Below, one piece after another: positions 11,518 through 23,500 of a DNA stretch of 64,000 nucleotides. The stretch's first letter is position 1. Each line of letters begins with the position of its first letter. A program made the position numbers and the translations under genes. Origin of the DNA: Chondrosia reniformis (lineage: Eukaryota; Porifera; Demospongiae; Chondrillida; Chondrillidae); assembly GCA_947172415.1 (NCBI GenBank), contig OX359195.1:2604001-2668000 (forward strand), written 5' to 3'. The notes below the pieces were generated by a model. It worked only from the letters and a program-made list of their open reading frames with translations, made no database searches and was not told where the DNA came from.

Positions 11518-12822
11518 TTTCTGTAATTTACTGAAGTGTTCTCCTTGGCTTCCGGGTCTATCTTTTTGATTTCATTGTAAATTATTGCTCGGAGGAGCTG
11601 AAGACATTTTATACTCAGAAGCTCCAATCTCACCCTCTGTACTTCTGTCAAGTCAGAAGTTTCATTAAAGGTCACACTACAGAACACAATAATGTTTTAA
11701 AGAGACACAAAAACAAAATGAATTATAGGGGAGTTAATTGCACTACACCTGTACAAAGGCTATAATGAAAACAATACATACACACAAAACACCATAGAAT
11801 AATGACATATAAAATAAACATGATTTTTGATTGTATCTAAAGTTATATTAGTGTAAAAAAATAAACATGATTTCTGATTGTATCTAAAGTTATATTAGTG
11901 TATGTATGTGATGTTAACACTACTGCACTCACTAGTAGCTATGGAGCTGTACTTAATTTACCTTCTTCATCAAAGCTTTGGTCATGAACACCTAACTGGT
12001 ATCGAATGGTGTTTGGTTCGTTGAAGGCAAGTTCATAGGACCTGACATATGAATTAAAACTAGCATTCAGCTCCAACTCCTGACCGAACTGTTCTTCATA
12101 TTCATGTAATCAATTTACAGAGCGCATAACCACTATTGTAAATTCATGTCTGTTCAAATGTGGGTGAAATGTTACAAATAATCATTGCATTTTGTCTTCA
12201 TGTGCATTAATATAGTTGAAAGGGAGATTTCTTATAACTACATTTTTCAGCAATATATCATCCTTGGTAGTTGTCATTTTATTAAATTCTGTTTGCATCT
12301 TTCTTCATCAGTTAATGTGTTTAGCATTATCAATTTTGGTTCAGGCAGCATGCTCATGTAACTATCACTATACACAAATAATAAGAAAGTGAATGTATGG
12401 TTAGCAATTAAGTAACTATACCTTTATAAAATCGCTCCTGATACTTTTGGCTTCTTTAACAAAAACATCAGAGATTCTTCTGGTCTATAAAGTACAAGAA
12501 GACTTTATGAACAAGAATAAGACTGTAAAGATGGATAATATCTTACTTCTTCATTAACATGTAAGTAGGTATCCACTTCAGGCAATGAATTTAAACTAAA
12601 GATAAATAATTCAGAAGAAGACTTTATATTTCTACAGAATGATATGTCCGAGATACGCTTATGCGCTTGTGATTTTATATCAAATCCTTCAAGGTTATAA
12701 AAATTTTCAAATTCAAACTTGAAATGGGAGCAGTTTGCAAAAAAAACAATATTTGTTTTCTGGAAATATTTTAGTAGCTTAGTAGGGTCGCTTAATGTAT
12801 TTGATAAAGTATAATACTTACA
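11518..12822 (-). pseudogene. Remnant of an unrecognised multi-exon gene
   Basis: Four coding-like segments lie on the minus strand. Segment 12822-12547 is open for 92 codons (contains KLLKYFQKTNIVFFANCSHF) and ends at a GTAAGA donor. It joins in phase 0 to 12484-12422 (TRRISDVFVKEAK), which ends at GTATAG. Segment about 12110-11962 reads YEEQFGQELELNASF and SYELAFNEPNTIRY. Segment 11676-11518 reads TFNETSDLTEVQRVRLELLS and ends at GTGAGA. Between 12390 and 12190 coding-like frames break (for example NVVIRNLPFNYINAHEDK then a stop). I do not recognise the protein. It could be a decayed gene or several exons of a large gene with missing parts. Confidence 0.4.
11815..11910 (+). repeat. 47-bp tandem duplication
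   Basis: The segment AAACATGATTT(T/C)TGATTGTATCTAAAGTTATATTAGTGTA occurs twice in tandem with a 47-bp period. No coding role is apparent. Confidence 0.7.
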
Positions 12823-13019
12823 AGGTGAACATCAAGACGAATATCTGACAGAGTTCTTCAGGACGAATATCTGAGAGAATTATTATTGCTTTTTCCAATA
12901 ATTGCGCAATAATATGTCTATACGCTATACGAGTAGCTATATGCGGTAATGATACGTTCCGTGGGAAAAAGCGTATTTCCTCCTTGCGGAACGTTCCGTA
13001 CCGTTCCGCATTTAGTAAC

Positions 13020-13240
13020 ACCCGTGATACATAATTATGTAAGTATATAATGCGAGTAGCTAACTGTTTAGGGCATATCTTCTCCAGCGTATCCCGCCCT
13101 CAGTGAAGAAGATCCGACGTATACAGTTCGAAACTGGAGCATTAGTTAAGAGGTACATTCACAGACGAATTCGAAGTTGTCGCTGTAGTGTCTCATCGTC
13201 GAGTGTGTCTTTTGGTAAGGTCTCTGACTTAACATTCTAA
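13020..13240 (+). promoter_or_regulatory. Promoter / 5' leader module of NLR-2
   Basis: The block GCGAGTAGCTAACTGTT at about 13052, followed by a CAGCGTATCCCGCCCTCAGTG-like leader and a probable 5'UTR donor (TTTTG|GTAAGG near 13214), is shared with modules upstream of NLR-3 (35170), the Myt1 locus (46620) and NLR-4 (51535). This copy has lost the TCACGTGA box (it reads CCCGTGATACAT) and the kB-like site seen in others. The first coding exon is 1.05 kb downstream. Confidence 0.55.
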
Positions 13241-13410
13241 GACATTATCTTCTTATATCCTAAACTAAACTTTGACGTGTCTCTGGTCACAAGGACGAGA
13301 CCTCGTTTTGGTTGAGTTGGAGGTTAGTTGAATCAAGTACATTCTAGTCCAATCAGGTAGCCATCGATTAATCAGTCGATCAATGTCTTTTTAGGTGTGA
13401 GGGCCTATTA

Positions 13411-13972
13411 GTAGAACACTATAGAATGACCTCCATCTCTGTAGTCTAATTATCAGTAGAACACTATAGAATCATCCCCATCTCTGTAGTCTAGTTATCA
13501 GTAGAACACTATAGAATCATCTCCATCTCTGTAGTCTAGTTATCAGTAGAACACTATAGAATCATCCCCATCTCTGTAGTCTAGTTATCTGTAGAACACT
13601 ATTGAATCATCCACATCTCTGTAGTCTAGTTATCAGTAGAACACTATAGAATCATCCACATCTCTCTAGTCTAGTTATCAGTAGAACACTATAGAATCAT
13701 CCCCATCTCTGTAGTCTAGTTATCAGTAGAACACTATAGAATCATCTCCATCTCTGTAGTCTAGTTATCAGAAGAACACTATAGAATCATCTCCATCTCT
13801 GTAGTCTAGTTATCAGTAGAACACTATAGAATCATCCCCATCTCTGTAGTCTAGTTATCAGTAGAACACTATAGAATCATCTCCATCTCTGTAGTCTAGT
13901 TATCAGTAGAACACTATAGAATCATCCCCATCTCTGTAGTCTAGTTATCAGTAGAACACTATAGAATCATCC
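13411..13972 (+). repeat. 45-bp minisatellite, 12 full copies plus a partial
   Basis: A unit beginning GTAGAACACTATAGAATCAT recurs exactly every 45 bp from 13411 to 13951. The copies differ at one or two positions, mainly CCCCATC/TCCATC/CACATC. It lies in the 5' intron or leader of NLR-2. The units abut without spacers. Confidence 0.95.
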
Positions 13973-14272
13973 TAAATCAATTAATGTAATAAGAGCTTGT
14001 CCATTTATGATGCCAAGTCTATGGAATAAACTGTTCAGGTCAGTCAAGACCTGTTCAAACTACTTAATATCCATTTAATATTATTTGTGTAATTTACAAA
14101 TTTCCCACTGTATATCTGTTTCCATCAGCAATCTGTACATTACTGTTATACTATTACTTTACTGTTTGCATACCAATTGATCATATTGTACTCTTACTGT
14201 TTGTAGATTATTGTTGTTAGACTACTGCTTGATCTGATCAGATAGCCTCTTAATACTATAACTTTACTGTAG

Positions 14273-14584
14273 GTATGGCTTCCACCGAGATATCTCCTAA
14301 AGAAGTGAGAAAGTTCCTACAGAAGTCTCTCCATCCAGCCCTCGAGTGGTGTGACGTGAGAAGATTGGCAGATCATCTAAGAGCAGCTAATGTTATCTCA
14401 GCTGACGAGTGTGAGACTCTGAGGGACTATCAGAAGAGGGAGGATGGTAACAGGTTCCTGTACAGTCTCCTTGAAGGAGATCCCTGTTGTGACAAACTGG
14501 AGTCTCTCTGTGATGCACTACAGATGGACACTACTCACAGAGGTCACAGGAGACTGGCTGAATCAGTGAAACAGTTCCTACCAG
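14273..14584 (+). CDS. CARD-like exon, type A (NLR-2)
   Basis: Starts MASTEISPKEVRKF at ATG 14275, two bases into the exon after acceptor TGTAG (14268-14272). Ends phase 1 before donor GTCGGT. Compared with exon 78-389 it differs by a handful of substitutions, such as K for R at residue 9. No upstream in-frame leader exon was found here, so ATG 14275 is the likely start. Confidence 0.82.
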
Positions 14585-17500
14585 GTCGGTAAATGTTCTT
14601 GAATGATATGTTAAACCACAACTGTTTTATTCAATGCATTGTATAAATATGAATCGCCAATCTCTCCAGTGATTGAAAAATTTAAGGATTGGCAATCTGT
14701 TAGAACAATTAGTCTTAGATAGTCTAATTATAACTCAAAATTACTCAAGAGTGTTTGGGACTTTATTTCCTTCCTTTTTAATCACTTCTTTAGAAGACTC
14801 TGTTCCACTTTCTAAGAAACCAAAGTACAATAAATACAGTGATGGTTAGTGTCACATGTAATTGTGTTAGCAGTTGGTTCTATATATAGTAATGTCTGCA
14901 TAACTCAATATGGTAAGATATAAAGCTTTTATTATGATAACCTCCCAATAAAGGACAACCTGTGAATAGTGGACAAGTCTCTTTGCACCAACTTGTCCGT
15001 TATTGAGAGGTTTCACTGCATATCAGAGTTGGTTCTCCATAGGCCAGACCACTCATATTTATTTGAGAATGTAAAAAGGAGAAGTGCAAGTAATATGAAT
15101 AGAATGTTCTTTACTTTATTAGGAGAATGTGAGTCATCAGAGTTATCCCAAACAGAACCACAAACCAGTCAAACTGCACACCAGACAGAACCACAAGTCA
15201 GTCAAACTGCAGACCATATGGAACCACAAGCCAGTCAAACTGCAGACCAGACAGAACCACAAGCCAGTCAAACTGCAGACCAGATGGAACCACAAGTCAG
15301 TCAAACTGCAGACCAGACGGAACCAAAAGCCAGTCAAACTGCAGACCAGATGGAACCACAAGTCAGTCAAACTGCAGACCAGACAGAACCACAAGTCAGT
15401 CAAACTGCAGACCAGACAGAACCACAAGTCAGTCAAACTGCAGACCAGACAGCAACCATCACAAGTGAGTCAAACACAGTAACTTATTAAAATGTGCAAG
15501 GACTGAATGCATGCATGCATGCTAAATGAATATATACTTGTGAATATATATATATACCATTTCACACAAATCCAGTACAAAGTACAATCACTATAGTCAG
15601 TATACTGCTTTTAAAATGTTTATAAGGTGGACATGAGTCCCCATTAAGAGTTTAGTATAATTGCAGTTTACCATTTTATAGATATATACGAGCCTTATGC
15701 TCTCTCTATATATAGGTGTTCTATACATGATACATACATAAGAGTGTTTTATACTGTTGTTCTCTGCCTGTAGAAGCGGATACTTTAGTGAAGCCAACCA
15801 TCCTAGATCTCCAGTATGTGACAGAATCTGTGGCAGTTAATCATTCAGATGGGATCTGTAGACGATTAGGGGTCAATGAGGCAGTGCTCAGCCAAGCTGA
15901 ACAAGACTACCCTCTCGGCACAGCTGGAGCTTCTGGAAAGAGGTTCATGTGTGGCTTGCAGGACTGGTTCAATGGAAATGGAGTCCTCGATGGTAGACCA
16001 GTCACACTTTCAGTTCTCTGTAAGGCACTCGAGGAGAGCAGGTATAGAAGTGTGGCTGAAGAACTGAGGAAACAAAGTACATACACGCAGTACCAAAACT
16101 AATAAACCACAAGTGTTTACATGTAGAGCAAGCATATATGCATGACATGAGAAATTCTTTCAACAGTTTATCAAATGAATATTATACATATAACCATGGT
16201 CGTAATGTTAACCTTATGTCATGGTCTTTCTTCAGGTCAGGAAAGACCTTTTGCTATCTCTACCTCTCCTCACAGTGATGTTACTCCTGGTCTTAGTGAA
16301 GTGAGTGTATCCACGTAACAGCCAGTTGTATTTTGTATAGTTTAAGTTATAATTTAAATCATGCAGCTAGCAAGTCATTAGAGGAAATTGTTCTCTTCTT
16401 TAATAGCCTTCTATTTGGTCTGAGCGAATTTACTTAACTCTTTTTACTAAGTTTCTGTTTTATTCTTAGAAACATTGTTTTGTGCACAAGAATATTTTGC
16501 ATGTTAAATGTCCATCTTAATCAATATCACAAGTTACATATTCAGTTAGTTAACCTTTTATCAGCCGCGTTAAAGTGTAAATGGTACCCCCATATCAGCC
16601 GATAGCCATTATAGTGGCGCAAGAATGTAAACAATATTTACTGACCGTTAAACAAGCTGTTTTCGGTATTATTCTTTTGAACGTCTTTAAATCAAACTTT
16701 GCTGAACGTTAAAAGAAGAATGGAGTTCATTTGGCCGAGAAACGCTAAATATACTAAGCCTGCCTCAAGGCCGTCATTTTGGTTTCTTTGTATTCTCTTG
16801 CGTTATTTCGTTTATATTTGCATTATCCATATGTTAGGCCTATATCTTTCTGACCTTCATAATACGCTTGTACTGTAGTATCAACATATATAATTTCATA
16901 CGAAGCTTAAACTATCAAAAATCTATCAATTTGTGTAAATTTTATAATGATCGGACGATTTTGTAACTTTGCAGCTGTTAGCGGTCGAAGTAATTTCGAA
17001 CCTCTATAGTGGCTATCGGCTGATAAAGGGTTAAGTAGGTTTATTTTAGAACTGATACTTTCTACTTTAACAAGAGTTAGTGAAATATTCTCCTTCTTCC
17101 TATATAATATACAGAATGCTCTGACCAAACTTAAGGAGGTGTACCAAAGTCCAGTCATATCAAACCACTGGTCTCTGAAGCTAGCTGTAATGGACTTCGT
17201 CAAACTCCAACTTGTAGAGTCACCAGAATTGAAAATGAGAAAAGCTGAGCTACAGTGCGCTCCATCTGTAGTTCTAGCATCAGCTACTGGTCAGTCACAT
17301 GACATCAAAGGAAATTTTGTTAGCCACTACTCCAGATACCATCATCCTTATGAACACGATCGTCCTCATTTCAAAGGAAACTCCATCAGCCTGCAGGAGA
17401 TCTTGGAGTATGAGCCTGTGCGACCTCCGATGAAACACATCCTGGTGGAAGGAGAGCCTGGTATAGGCAAGTCCACTCTGACCAAGCAGCTGTGCTACAA

Positions 17501-20500
17501 GTTTGCTGAGGGTACATTTGCCAGTGAATACAAGCTAGTCATTCGAGTAGTACTCCGAGGTCTCCCTTCCGATACCACACTGAGTGTAGAGGACCTAGTT
17601 TGTAGCTGCACCAGTGATTTTGGGGCAAGTCTTGATGAAGAAGATGTGTCCACTTTGAGTCGGTACATCACAGCCAACAAGGGAAAGGACACACTGTTCA
17701 TCATGGATGGCTACGATGAGTTCCCTGAAAAGCTACAGGAGAAGTCTCTGATTGCAGACATTCTAAATGGCAAGACCCTCCCCCAGTCATCCTTTGTCAT
17801 CACATCCCGACCACGAGCATCAGCCCCTCTACACGACAAGATAGAAAGACGTATCGAAGTGAGTGGATTTGGAGAGAAAGAGATTGAGCAGTTCGTAAGA
17901 GAGTACTACGGAGAGTCATCTAGTTCTGTAGCTGATGCTTTACTAGCAAGGCTGAACTCTACCCTGCCTCGAATCAAAGCCATGTGCTTCATCCCTCTAA
18001 TCCTGCTGATGACATGTTATGTCAATGATGTCCTTGATGTCCCTCCTGATACAATCAGTGATCTATTTAAAAGCCTCATCTGCCTCACTGTGAAGCGACA
18101 CTTTGAGAAGAACGAAGTGAAATTAAAAATTGGCAGTTTTGAGAATGTCCTGCGACTCTGTCCCCGTTTGATCAAACTGAGTCAACTTGCCTTGGATGGT
18201 GTGCTGAAAGATGACATCATTTTCCACAATCTGGAGCTGTCAGAAGATGATCATTTTGGTCTAATGAACTGCATCTCTTATCGAAGTGCCTTTGGTGGAG
18301 TCACTGGATCGTACCACTTTCTTCACAGAACAATTCAAGAATTTCTTGCAGCCTGTGCAGTCAAGCAGTTACCTGCTGAGGAACAGAGAAAGTTCTGGAA
18401 AGAGAGACTTGTTCTTGGGTACAACAAGAGAGGAAATTTTGTCTTGTCAGACTCCAGCTACGAGATGCCATTCCTTTTCTTTTGTGGCATTGTGGGACTA
18501 GAGAATGATGCTGTGAGAGACCTCTTGTTTGAGCCTCTTGCATTTACCAATGATCACAGGTTTGCTAGAGGGACCCCTTTCACTGAGATTGCTACAGCAG
18601 TAGCAGAGACCAGAAATGAAGGGCTGTGTCAAAGGGTCATGGAGTGTTGCAGTGATGCTGACGTTTATGATCTCATTAGTTATCCCCAACAGCTCAACAG
18701 TTTAGCTTACCTGATGACCATCAGCAGGCACATCAAACGGCTTTCAATTTTGTATCCAACTGATTCCTTTATTCAGCAATTATCTGGAAAAGTGACATAT
18801 TTGGAAGAAGTCACAATTACAGGTGCATGAGTTTATATTGTTAAGTAAGATGTATGAATAAAACACTTTTGTTGACTTTTGACATGCCATATATAGAAGT
18901 TACAAATGAATAGATCCAGTACAGTGTGTATTGATTGCTCCTAATACCTTAAGCTTGTGATTATCTTTGAAATATGAACTTGAGTGATGACACTGATCAC
19001 TTGTATTTCCTTCTTATAGCTTCTTTTGAGACACTGGCAAAGTCTGTTCTACTTCAAGACTTTCTAAAGTTGCAAAGTTCACTAAATAAACTGACCTTTA
19101 ATGAAAGGGTTAGTTTGTAATCCAAGTGTAGTTTTATGGCTTCTATATTGGTTTTGTTTCATAAATGTTTACCAAATCTGTATACAGTACATTTATGTAA
19201 GTATATACGTATTACTGTTTAATATACATGGTACATTTTACATCTGTACAGATGCATAGACCTTCAGTGAGAGGAGATTACATTTCAGCACTGTCTGACA
19301 TTGTTTTATTTCATTCAAAGAGACTTGAACACCTTGCGATACAATTCAAAAGTGAGTCAAAGTCAATAAGTGTATGTCAATGGAATGGAATATCTTCTTG
19401 TTAGTATTGTGTGAATATCAGTGCAAGTGTACATCTAATTAGTCGCATGTGACAGTCACTATAGCTATAGTATGTGTACATACTGCACAAGTTTGAGTAA
19501 CTTGTGTTGTCATTCACTGCACAAGTCATGAGTTGTGAGGTTGCTAACTTGAAATGACTACACAAACTATATCCTTTCTTTTTGTTCTTTAGGAGAAGAG
19601 GCAAGTTCCCATGTAGTATTGAAGGTGGAGGCAAATGTGCTGATGAGCTTTGTAGTTACTTGTCGTCAGTTGAAATCTCTTAGCCTGGAGAGTGTCACCT
19701 TTACACATAAAGACTTAAAAGTCTTACTTGAAAGCCTACCACAATTGATTACCATGGAGATGAAGGGATGTGATTATGAAGGTGGTGATATTGATATTGT
19801 CAATGTGAGTTGTGCAATAGATACAAGTGTAAAGAATAGTAAAACCTCTACACAGAACAGCTAATATTGTAATTGAGAATTGTGAATCAGTTACATCTTT
19901 TACGTTTATATAGTCTATTAATAGTGAATATTGTATTTGGTCAGTGGTCACTTTATCTCTGTTCCATTTCACTGAAATATGTTCATATTCTATCCAGCTA
20001 TATAGTGTATCATGTATGTGACACAAACCAGTAAATGCAGCTATGGGACAACTCTATAATCAGCTGTAGTCACTACATGTGATTGGTTGCTGGTCACATG
20101 AGATCTCACTGTATGACACCTTTGTGCAGTGTTAAGTGTGAATGTTGAGATATGTCTTCATGTGTAGTAATTCTCTATTTAGATAAGTAAACTGTTATTC
20201 TCGAGTGATCCATCAACATCTTTATACTTTAGTGCATTAGGAGTCACCCCAGTCTGGAAGATGTGACATTATGTGGGGAGAATATTGTGAATTTGATAAA
20301 AGTGTTCTTGTTTGGTATCAAAGACAAGCAAAACATGAAGAGACTAAGAGTCAGCTTGACCGAATACTCTTCTAAATGTAAGTGTATTGTTGTTAAAATA
20401 TTTAAATCTATTGATCTCTTATAAGCGTTTTTATAAAGTTTGGGTAAATATTGTAGTAAAGGTGTTACAACTTGTTAACTTGTCAATAAGAGGTCTAGTC

Positions 20501-23500
20501 CTGATAAACTGGTGGTGTGTGATTTTATGTAGTATATTTTGTAACTTTTTGTAGATGCTGATTTTGTAAAGTTACTACAATGTGTTGTGAGTTGTATGAA
20601 GAAGAGCTCACTAAAGACACTTAGTCTAAGGTGGATGGAAGGAGTGCCACAATGTTGTGAAGTGTTTGACTGTCTTAGAAGCAGTGAAATAGAAGAGTTT
20701 GAGTTTGAACTGAATTTCAGTTTTTCATTACCAGTGAGTGTGATGACAATATATGTATAGAATATTATTTTCTCCACTTCACTCTCCCCATTCATGCACC
20801 ACTCTGTCCCATACACACCTAACACTCTATCCCCTCATGGTTGAAATTGATATACAGTGGACCCTCGCTTATCCGGACCCAACGGGACTGGACTATGTCC
20901 AGATAACTGAAACAACCGCATATGTGAAGCAATAATTATTGTACTGTACATACGGCACGCGTCCAAAGAAACGCCGCCTCACTCGAGATTTCTAGTGAGG
21001 AACAAGTAGTAATTCAGTTAATTTTGTCAAGTTGTTAGTTTAAAAATAAGCTAGTTTGGTTTTTAAAGTGTCACAACTATGCTTCCTTTTCAAGGAGACA
21101 TCTCTACAGCTATAGCCATTGTCGTAAACATGTACACGCTATTAAATGATGGGTGTTAAGAATCGAAGGACGGATACTCAAGGTCCGGATAAGCGAGGGT
21201 ACAGTACTTCCTCACTTATCCAAACCCTCGATTATCCATACGGCAATGGGAAAAGTCGGCCATTTTATTTGTGACGTCGCTGTCATGGCGAGCCATACAG
21301 TACATAATCCGGATTCGTTTAGTGTGAACATGCTCTTTGCCCATGCGGGGATTATATAACAGAAAATGAGCGAAGCAGCGAGTAAGCGAAAGAGGAACTT
21401 TTATACATTGGGTAGAAGCTTAAGATTTTGTATGTGTACTAGTGGTCTTATGCAATGCTATTTCACTTCTCCGGACTAATTCACTTATCTGAACAGACTT
21501 TAGTGAAGTGGTTTACAAAGGTGTTTGGATAACCGAGGGAGTACTGTAGTTGGTCCAATAATATTCTTTTACAAAACTTATGTACTAACTGTTTATCAGT
21601 GAAAGTGTTCATTGAGAAGTGAGAGGTATCTAGTGTGGTGTAAATTAGTTCAAATGGACAATCCTTATGACCAGTCCAATCCATTTGATTATTAGAGAGT
21701 GTTCTGCTCATTCACTGTTCTCTAAAATTAACTGGTATGTAGAGACTGAAAGTACTGCCTCATTTCCATGTACAGTAATTCCCATCCACACAATGTTCAC
21801 ATCATGTCAACAACCTTGTTCTGTGCAGAAGACATTTATTGTTACATCCACTCAATTGTGACTTCATATTTCAGTTGACACGTTTGTATGGCGTATTCTC
21901 ATGTGTATGTCACATCTCTGTTATGTGTGGTGTGTACAGGAAGGTCTCACTGATCTTGTTGAATGTGGAGTTGGACAGTGCAGGACACTCAGGAAGGTCA
22001 CCATTGGAGCTGGTACACATCAAACACTGACCTCCAGTATATTGAAGGGAATGATCCAGAATACTTCATTGGAACAAGTTGAACTGATAAGATGCAACTT
22101 TAAAGGTAAGTTTTATAACTTTATGTACACAATGTATTGCCTATGCACGTTATCACCTCACATAGTATATAAACGCTTTAAGTAGTTCCCTACTATGTTT
22201 TAAATAGGCATTAAGTTGTTAGGTGTAATTCTGGTTTACCTCGAACGTTTGGCAGCAAAAAATTTAATCTTTGTGCAGAGTGCCTTGAGTAGTGTGACCT
22301 ACGAATTTCAAAGATCAATGAAGTGTATATGTATATATGAATATGTGTGAGAGATATATTTCATACATTTACTTGGACATTTTTAGCCTTCATGCACAAT
22401 TGCTGAATTCCTTGCACCAATTCTTCTTTTGATAAAGGTTACCCCAGCACTGAATCCACCTACGAACAGTTTGTGCGGTAATTTGCTTAATATTCCAACG
22501 ATTTCTCCTGCCATCTTTCCATCCATTTTTAGAAAAAACGATTCCCTGTACATGTACATGTTGAACATATATGGATTTTAAGGATGAGGCATTCTTTGTG
22601 AGCAAAGAGAGAGATTATTTTGTAGATCACAATAACGATAACTTGTAATATTTCATGCCTTATCAATATAGAAATGTGCAAATGAGATGCATTATCATTA
22701 TAGAAACATGCTAGCGAGATGCAAGTGCAGTGTGCTGATGTGTTGTTATCTGATTGTTTCCTTCAACTGACAGGAAATAGAGCGTTACTAATGGAACTAC
22801 TACAAAGTGGATTGAAGAGTGTTACACTTAGTTACTCATATACCAATATCACTCCGACGGACATTGCTAATATTATTAGATGTCTACGTGACAACACTAC
22901 ATTGAAAGAACTCACAATCAGGACTATAGCAAATCAGTCTGAGGTATACTTGACTGCCTATCACTAGTAAAATTAATATTACTTTTCCTTACTTTTAAAG
23001 TAAGTCCAGTCTGCTTATTACAAAGTTTAGATTTATTTGACTAGCTTGTTCCAGTCTATGGCCTCTGAGTGTTTTAGATTAGGTAATCACTTCATATTGT
23101 AGTGTATATATTAAATTGTTCTGGATACACTTGTACAGGATGTCACTGAAAGAGATGTCTTGATATCAGTTGAACAAGCTGTCAAGGAGAACACTACACT
23201 AGAGAGGTTGACAGTGTATAGTGGATTGGGTCCAATGAACTTGAGGAATGTTTCAGAGAGCATTCTAAAGGGAGCAGCAGCCAATCAGAATCTCAGAGAG
23301 TTGAAATTGCTGATGAATAAGGAACCCAAAGAATATGCTCCTAAACAGGAAGTGATTGATAATGTAAGAAAAGTCAACAGGAAATTGAGACTCACTGTTA
23401 AGTTAGGTAAGTGAATGTCTTTCATCATCTGTTTGTACATGTAAAAGGTAGTTTGATTAACAATAGATTTGTTAATTTCAATCCAAATAGTGTCACATGT

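Noticed and set aside
12818..13021. 67-codon minus-strand ORF near the NLR-2 promoter
   Set aside because: Overlaps a better supported open exon in another frame and GTTCCG-rich palindromic sequence; no domain pattern.
13411..13972. Regular 45-bp repeats suggesting a CRISPR array
   Set aside because: Units abut directly with no unique spacers, the host is a eukaryote and no cas genes are present. It is a minisatellite.
15129..15482. Long repetitive frames over the 33-bp repeats on both strands
   Set aside because: The frame QTEPQVSQTAD joins in phase to the CARD and DEATH exons; the others are by-products of a repeat unit divisible by 3.
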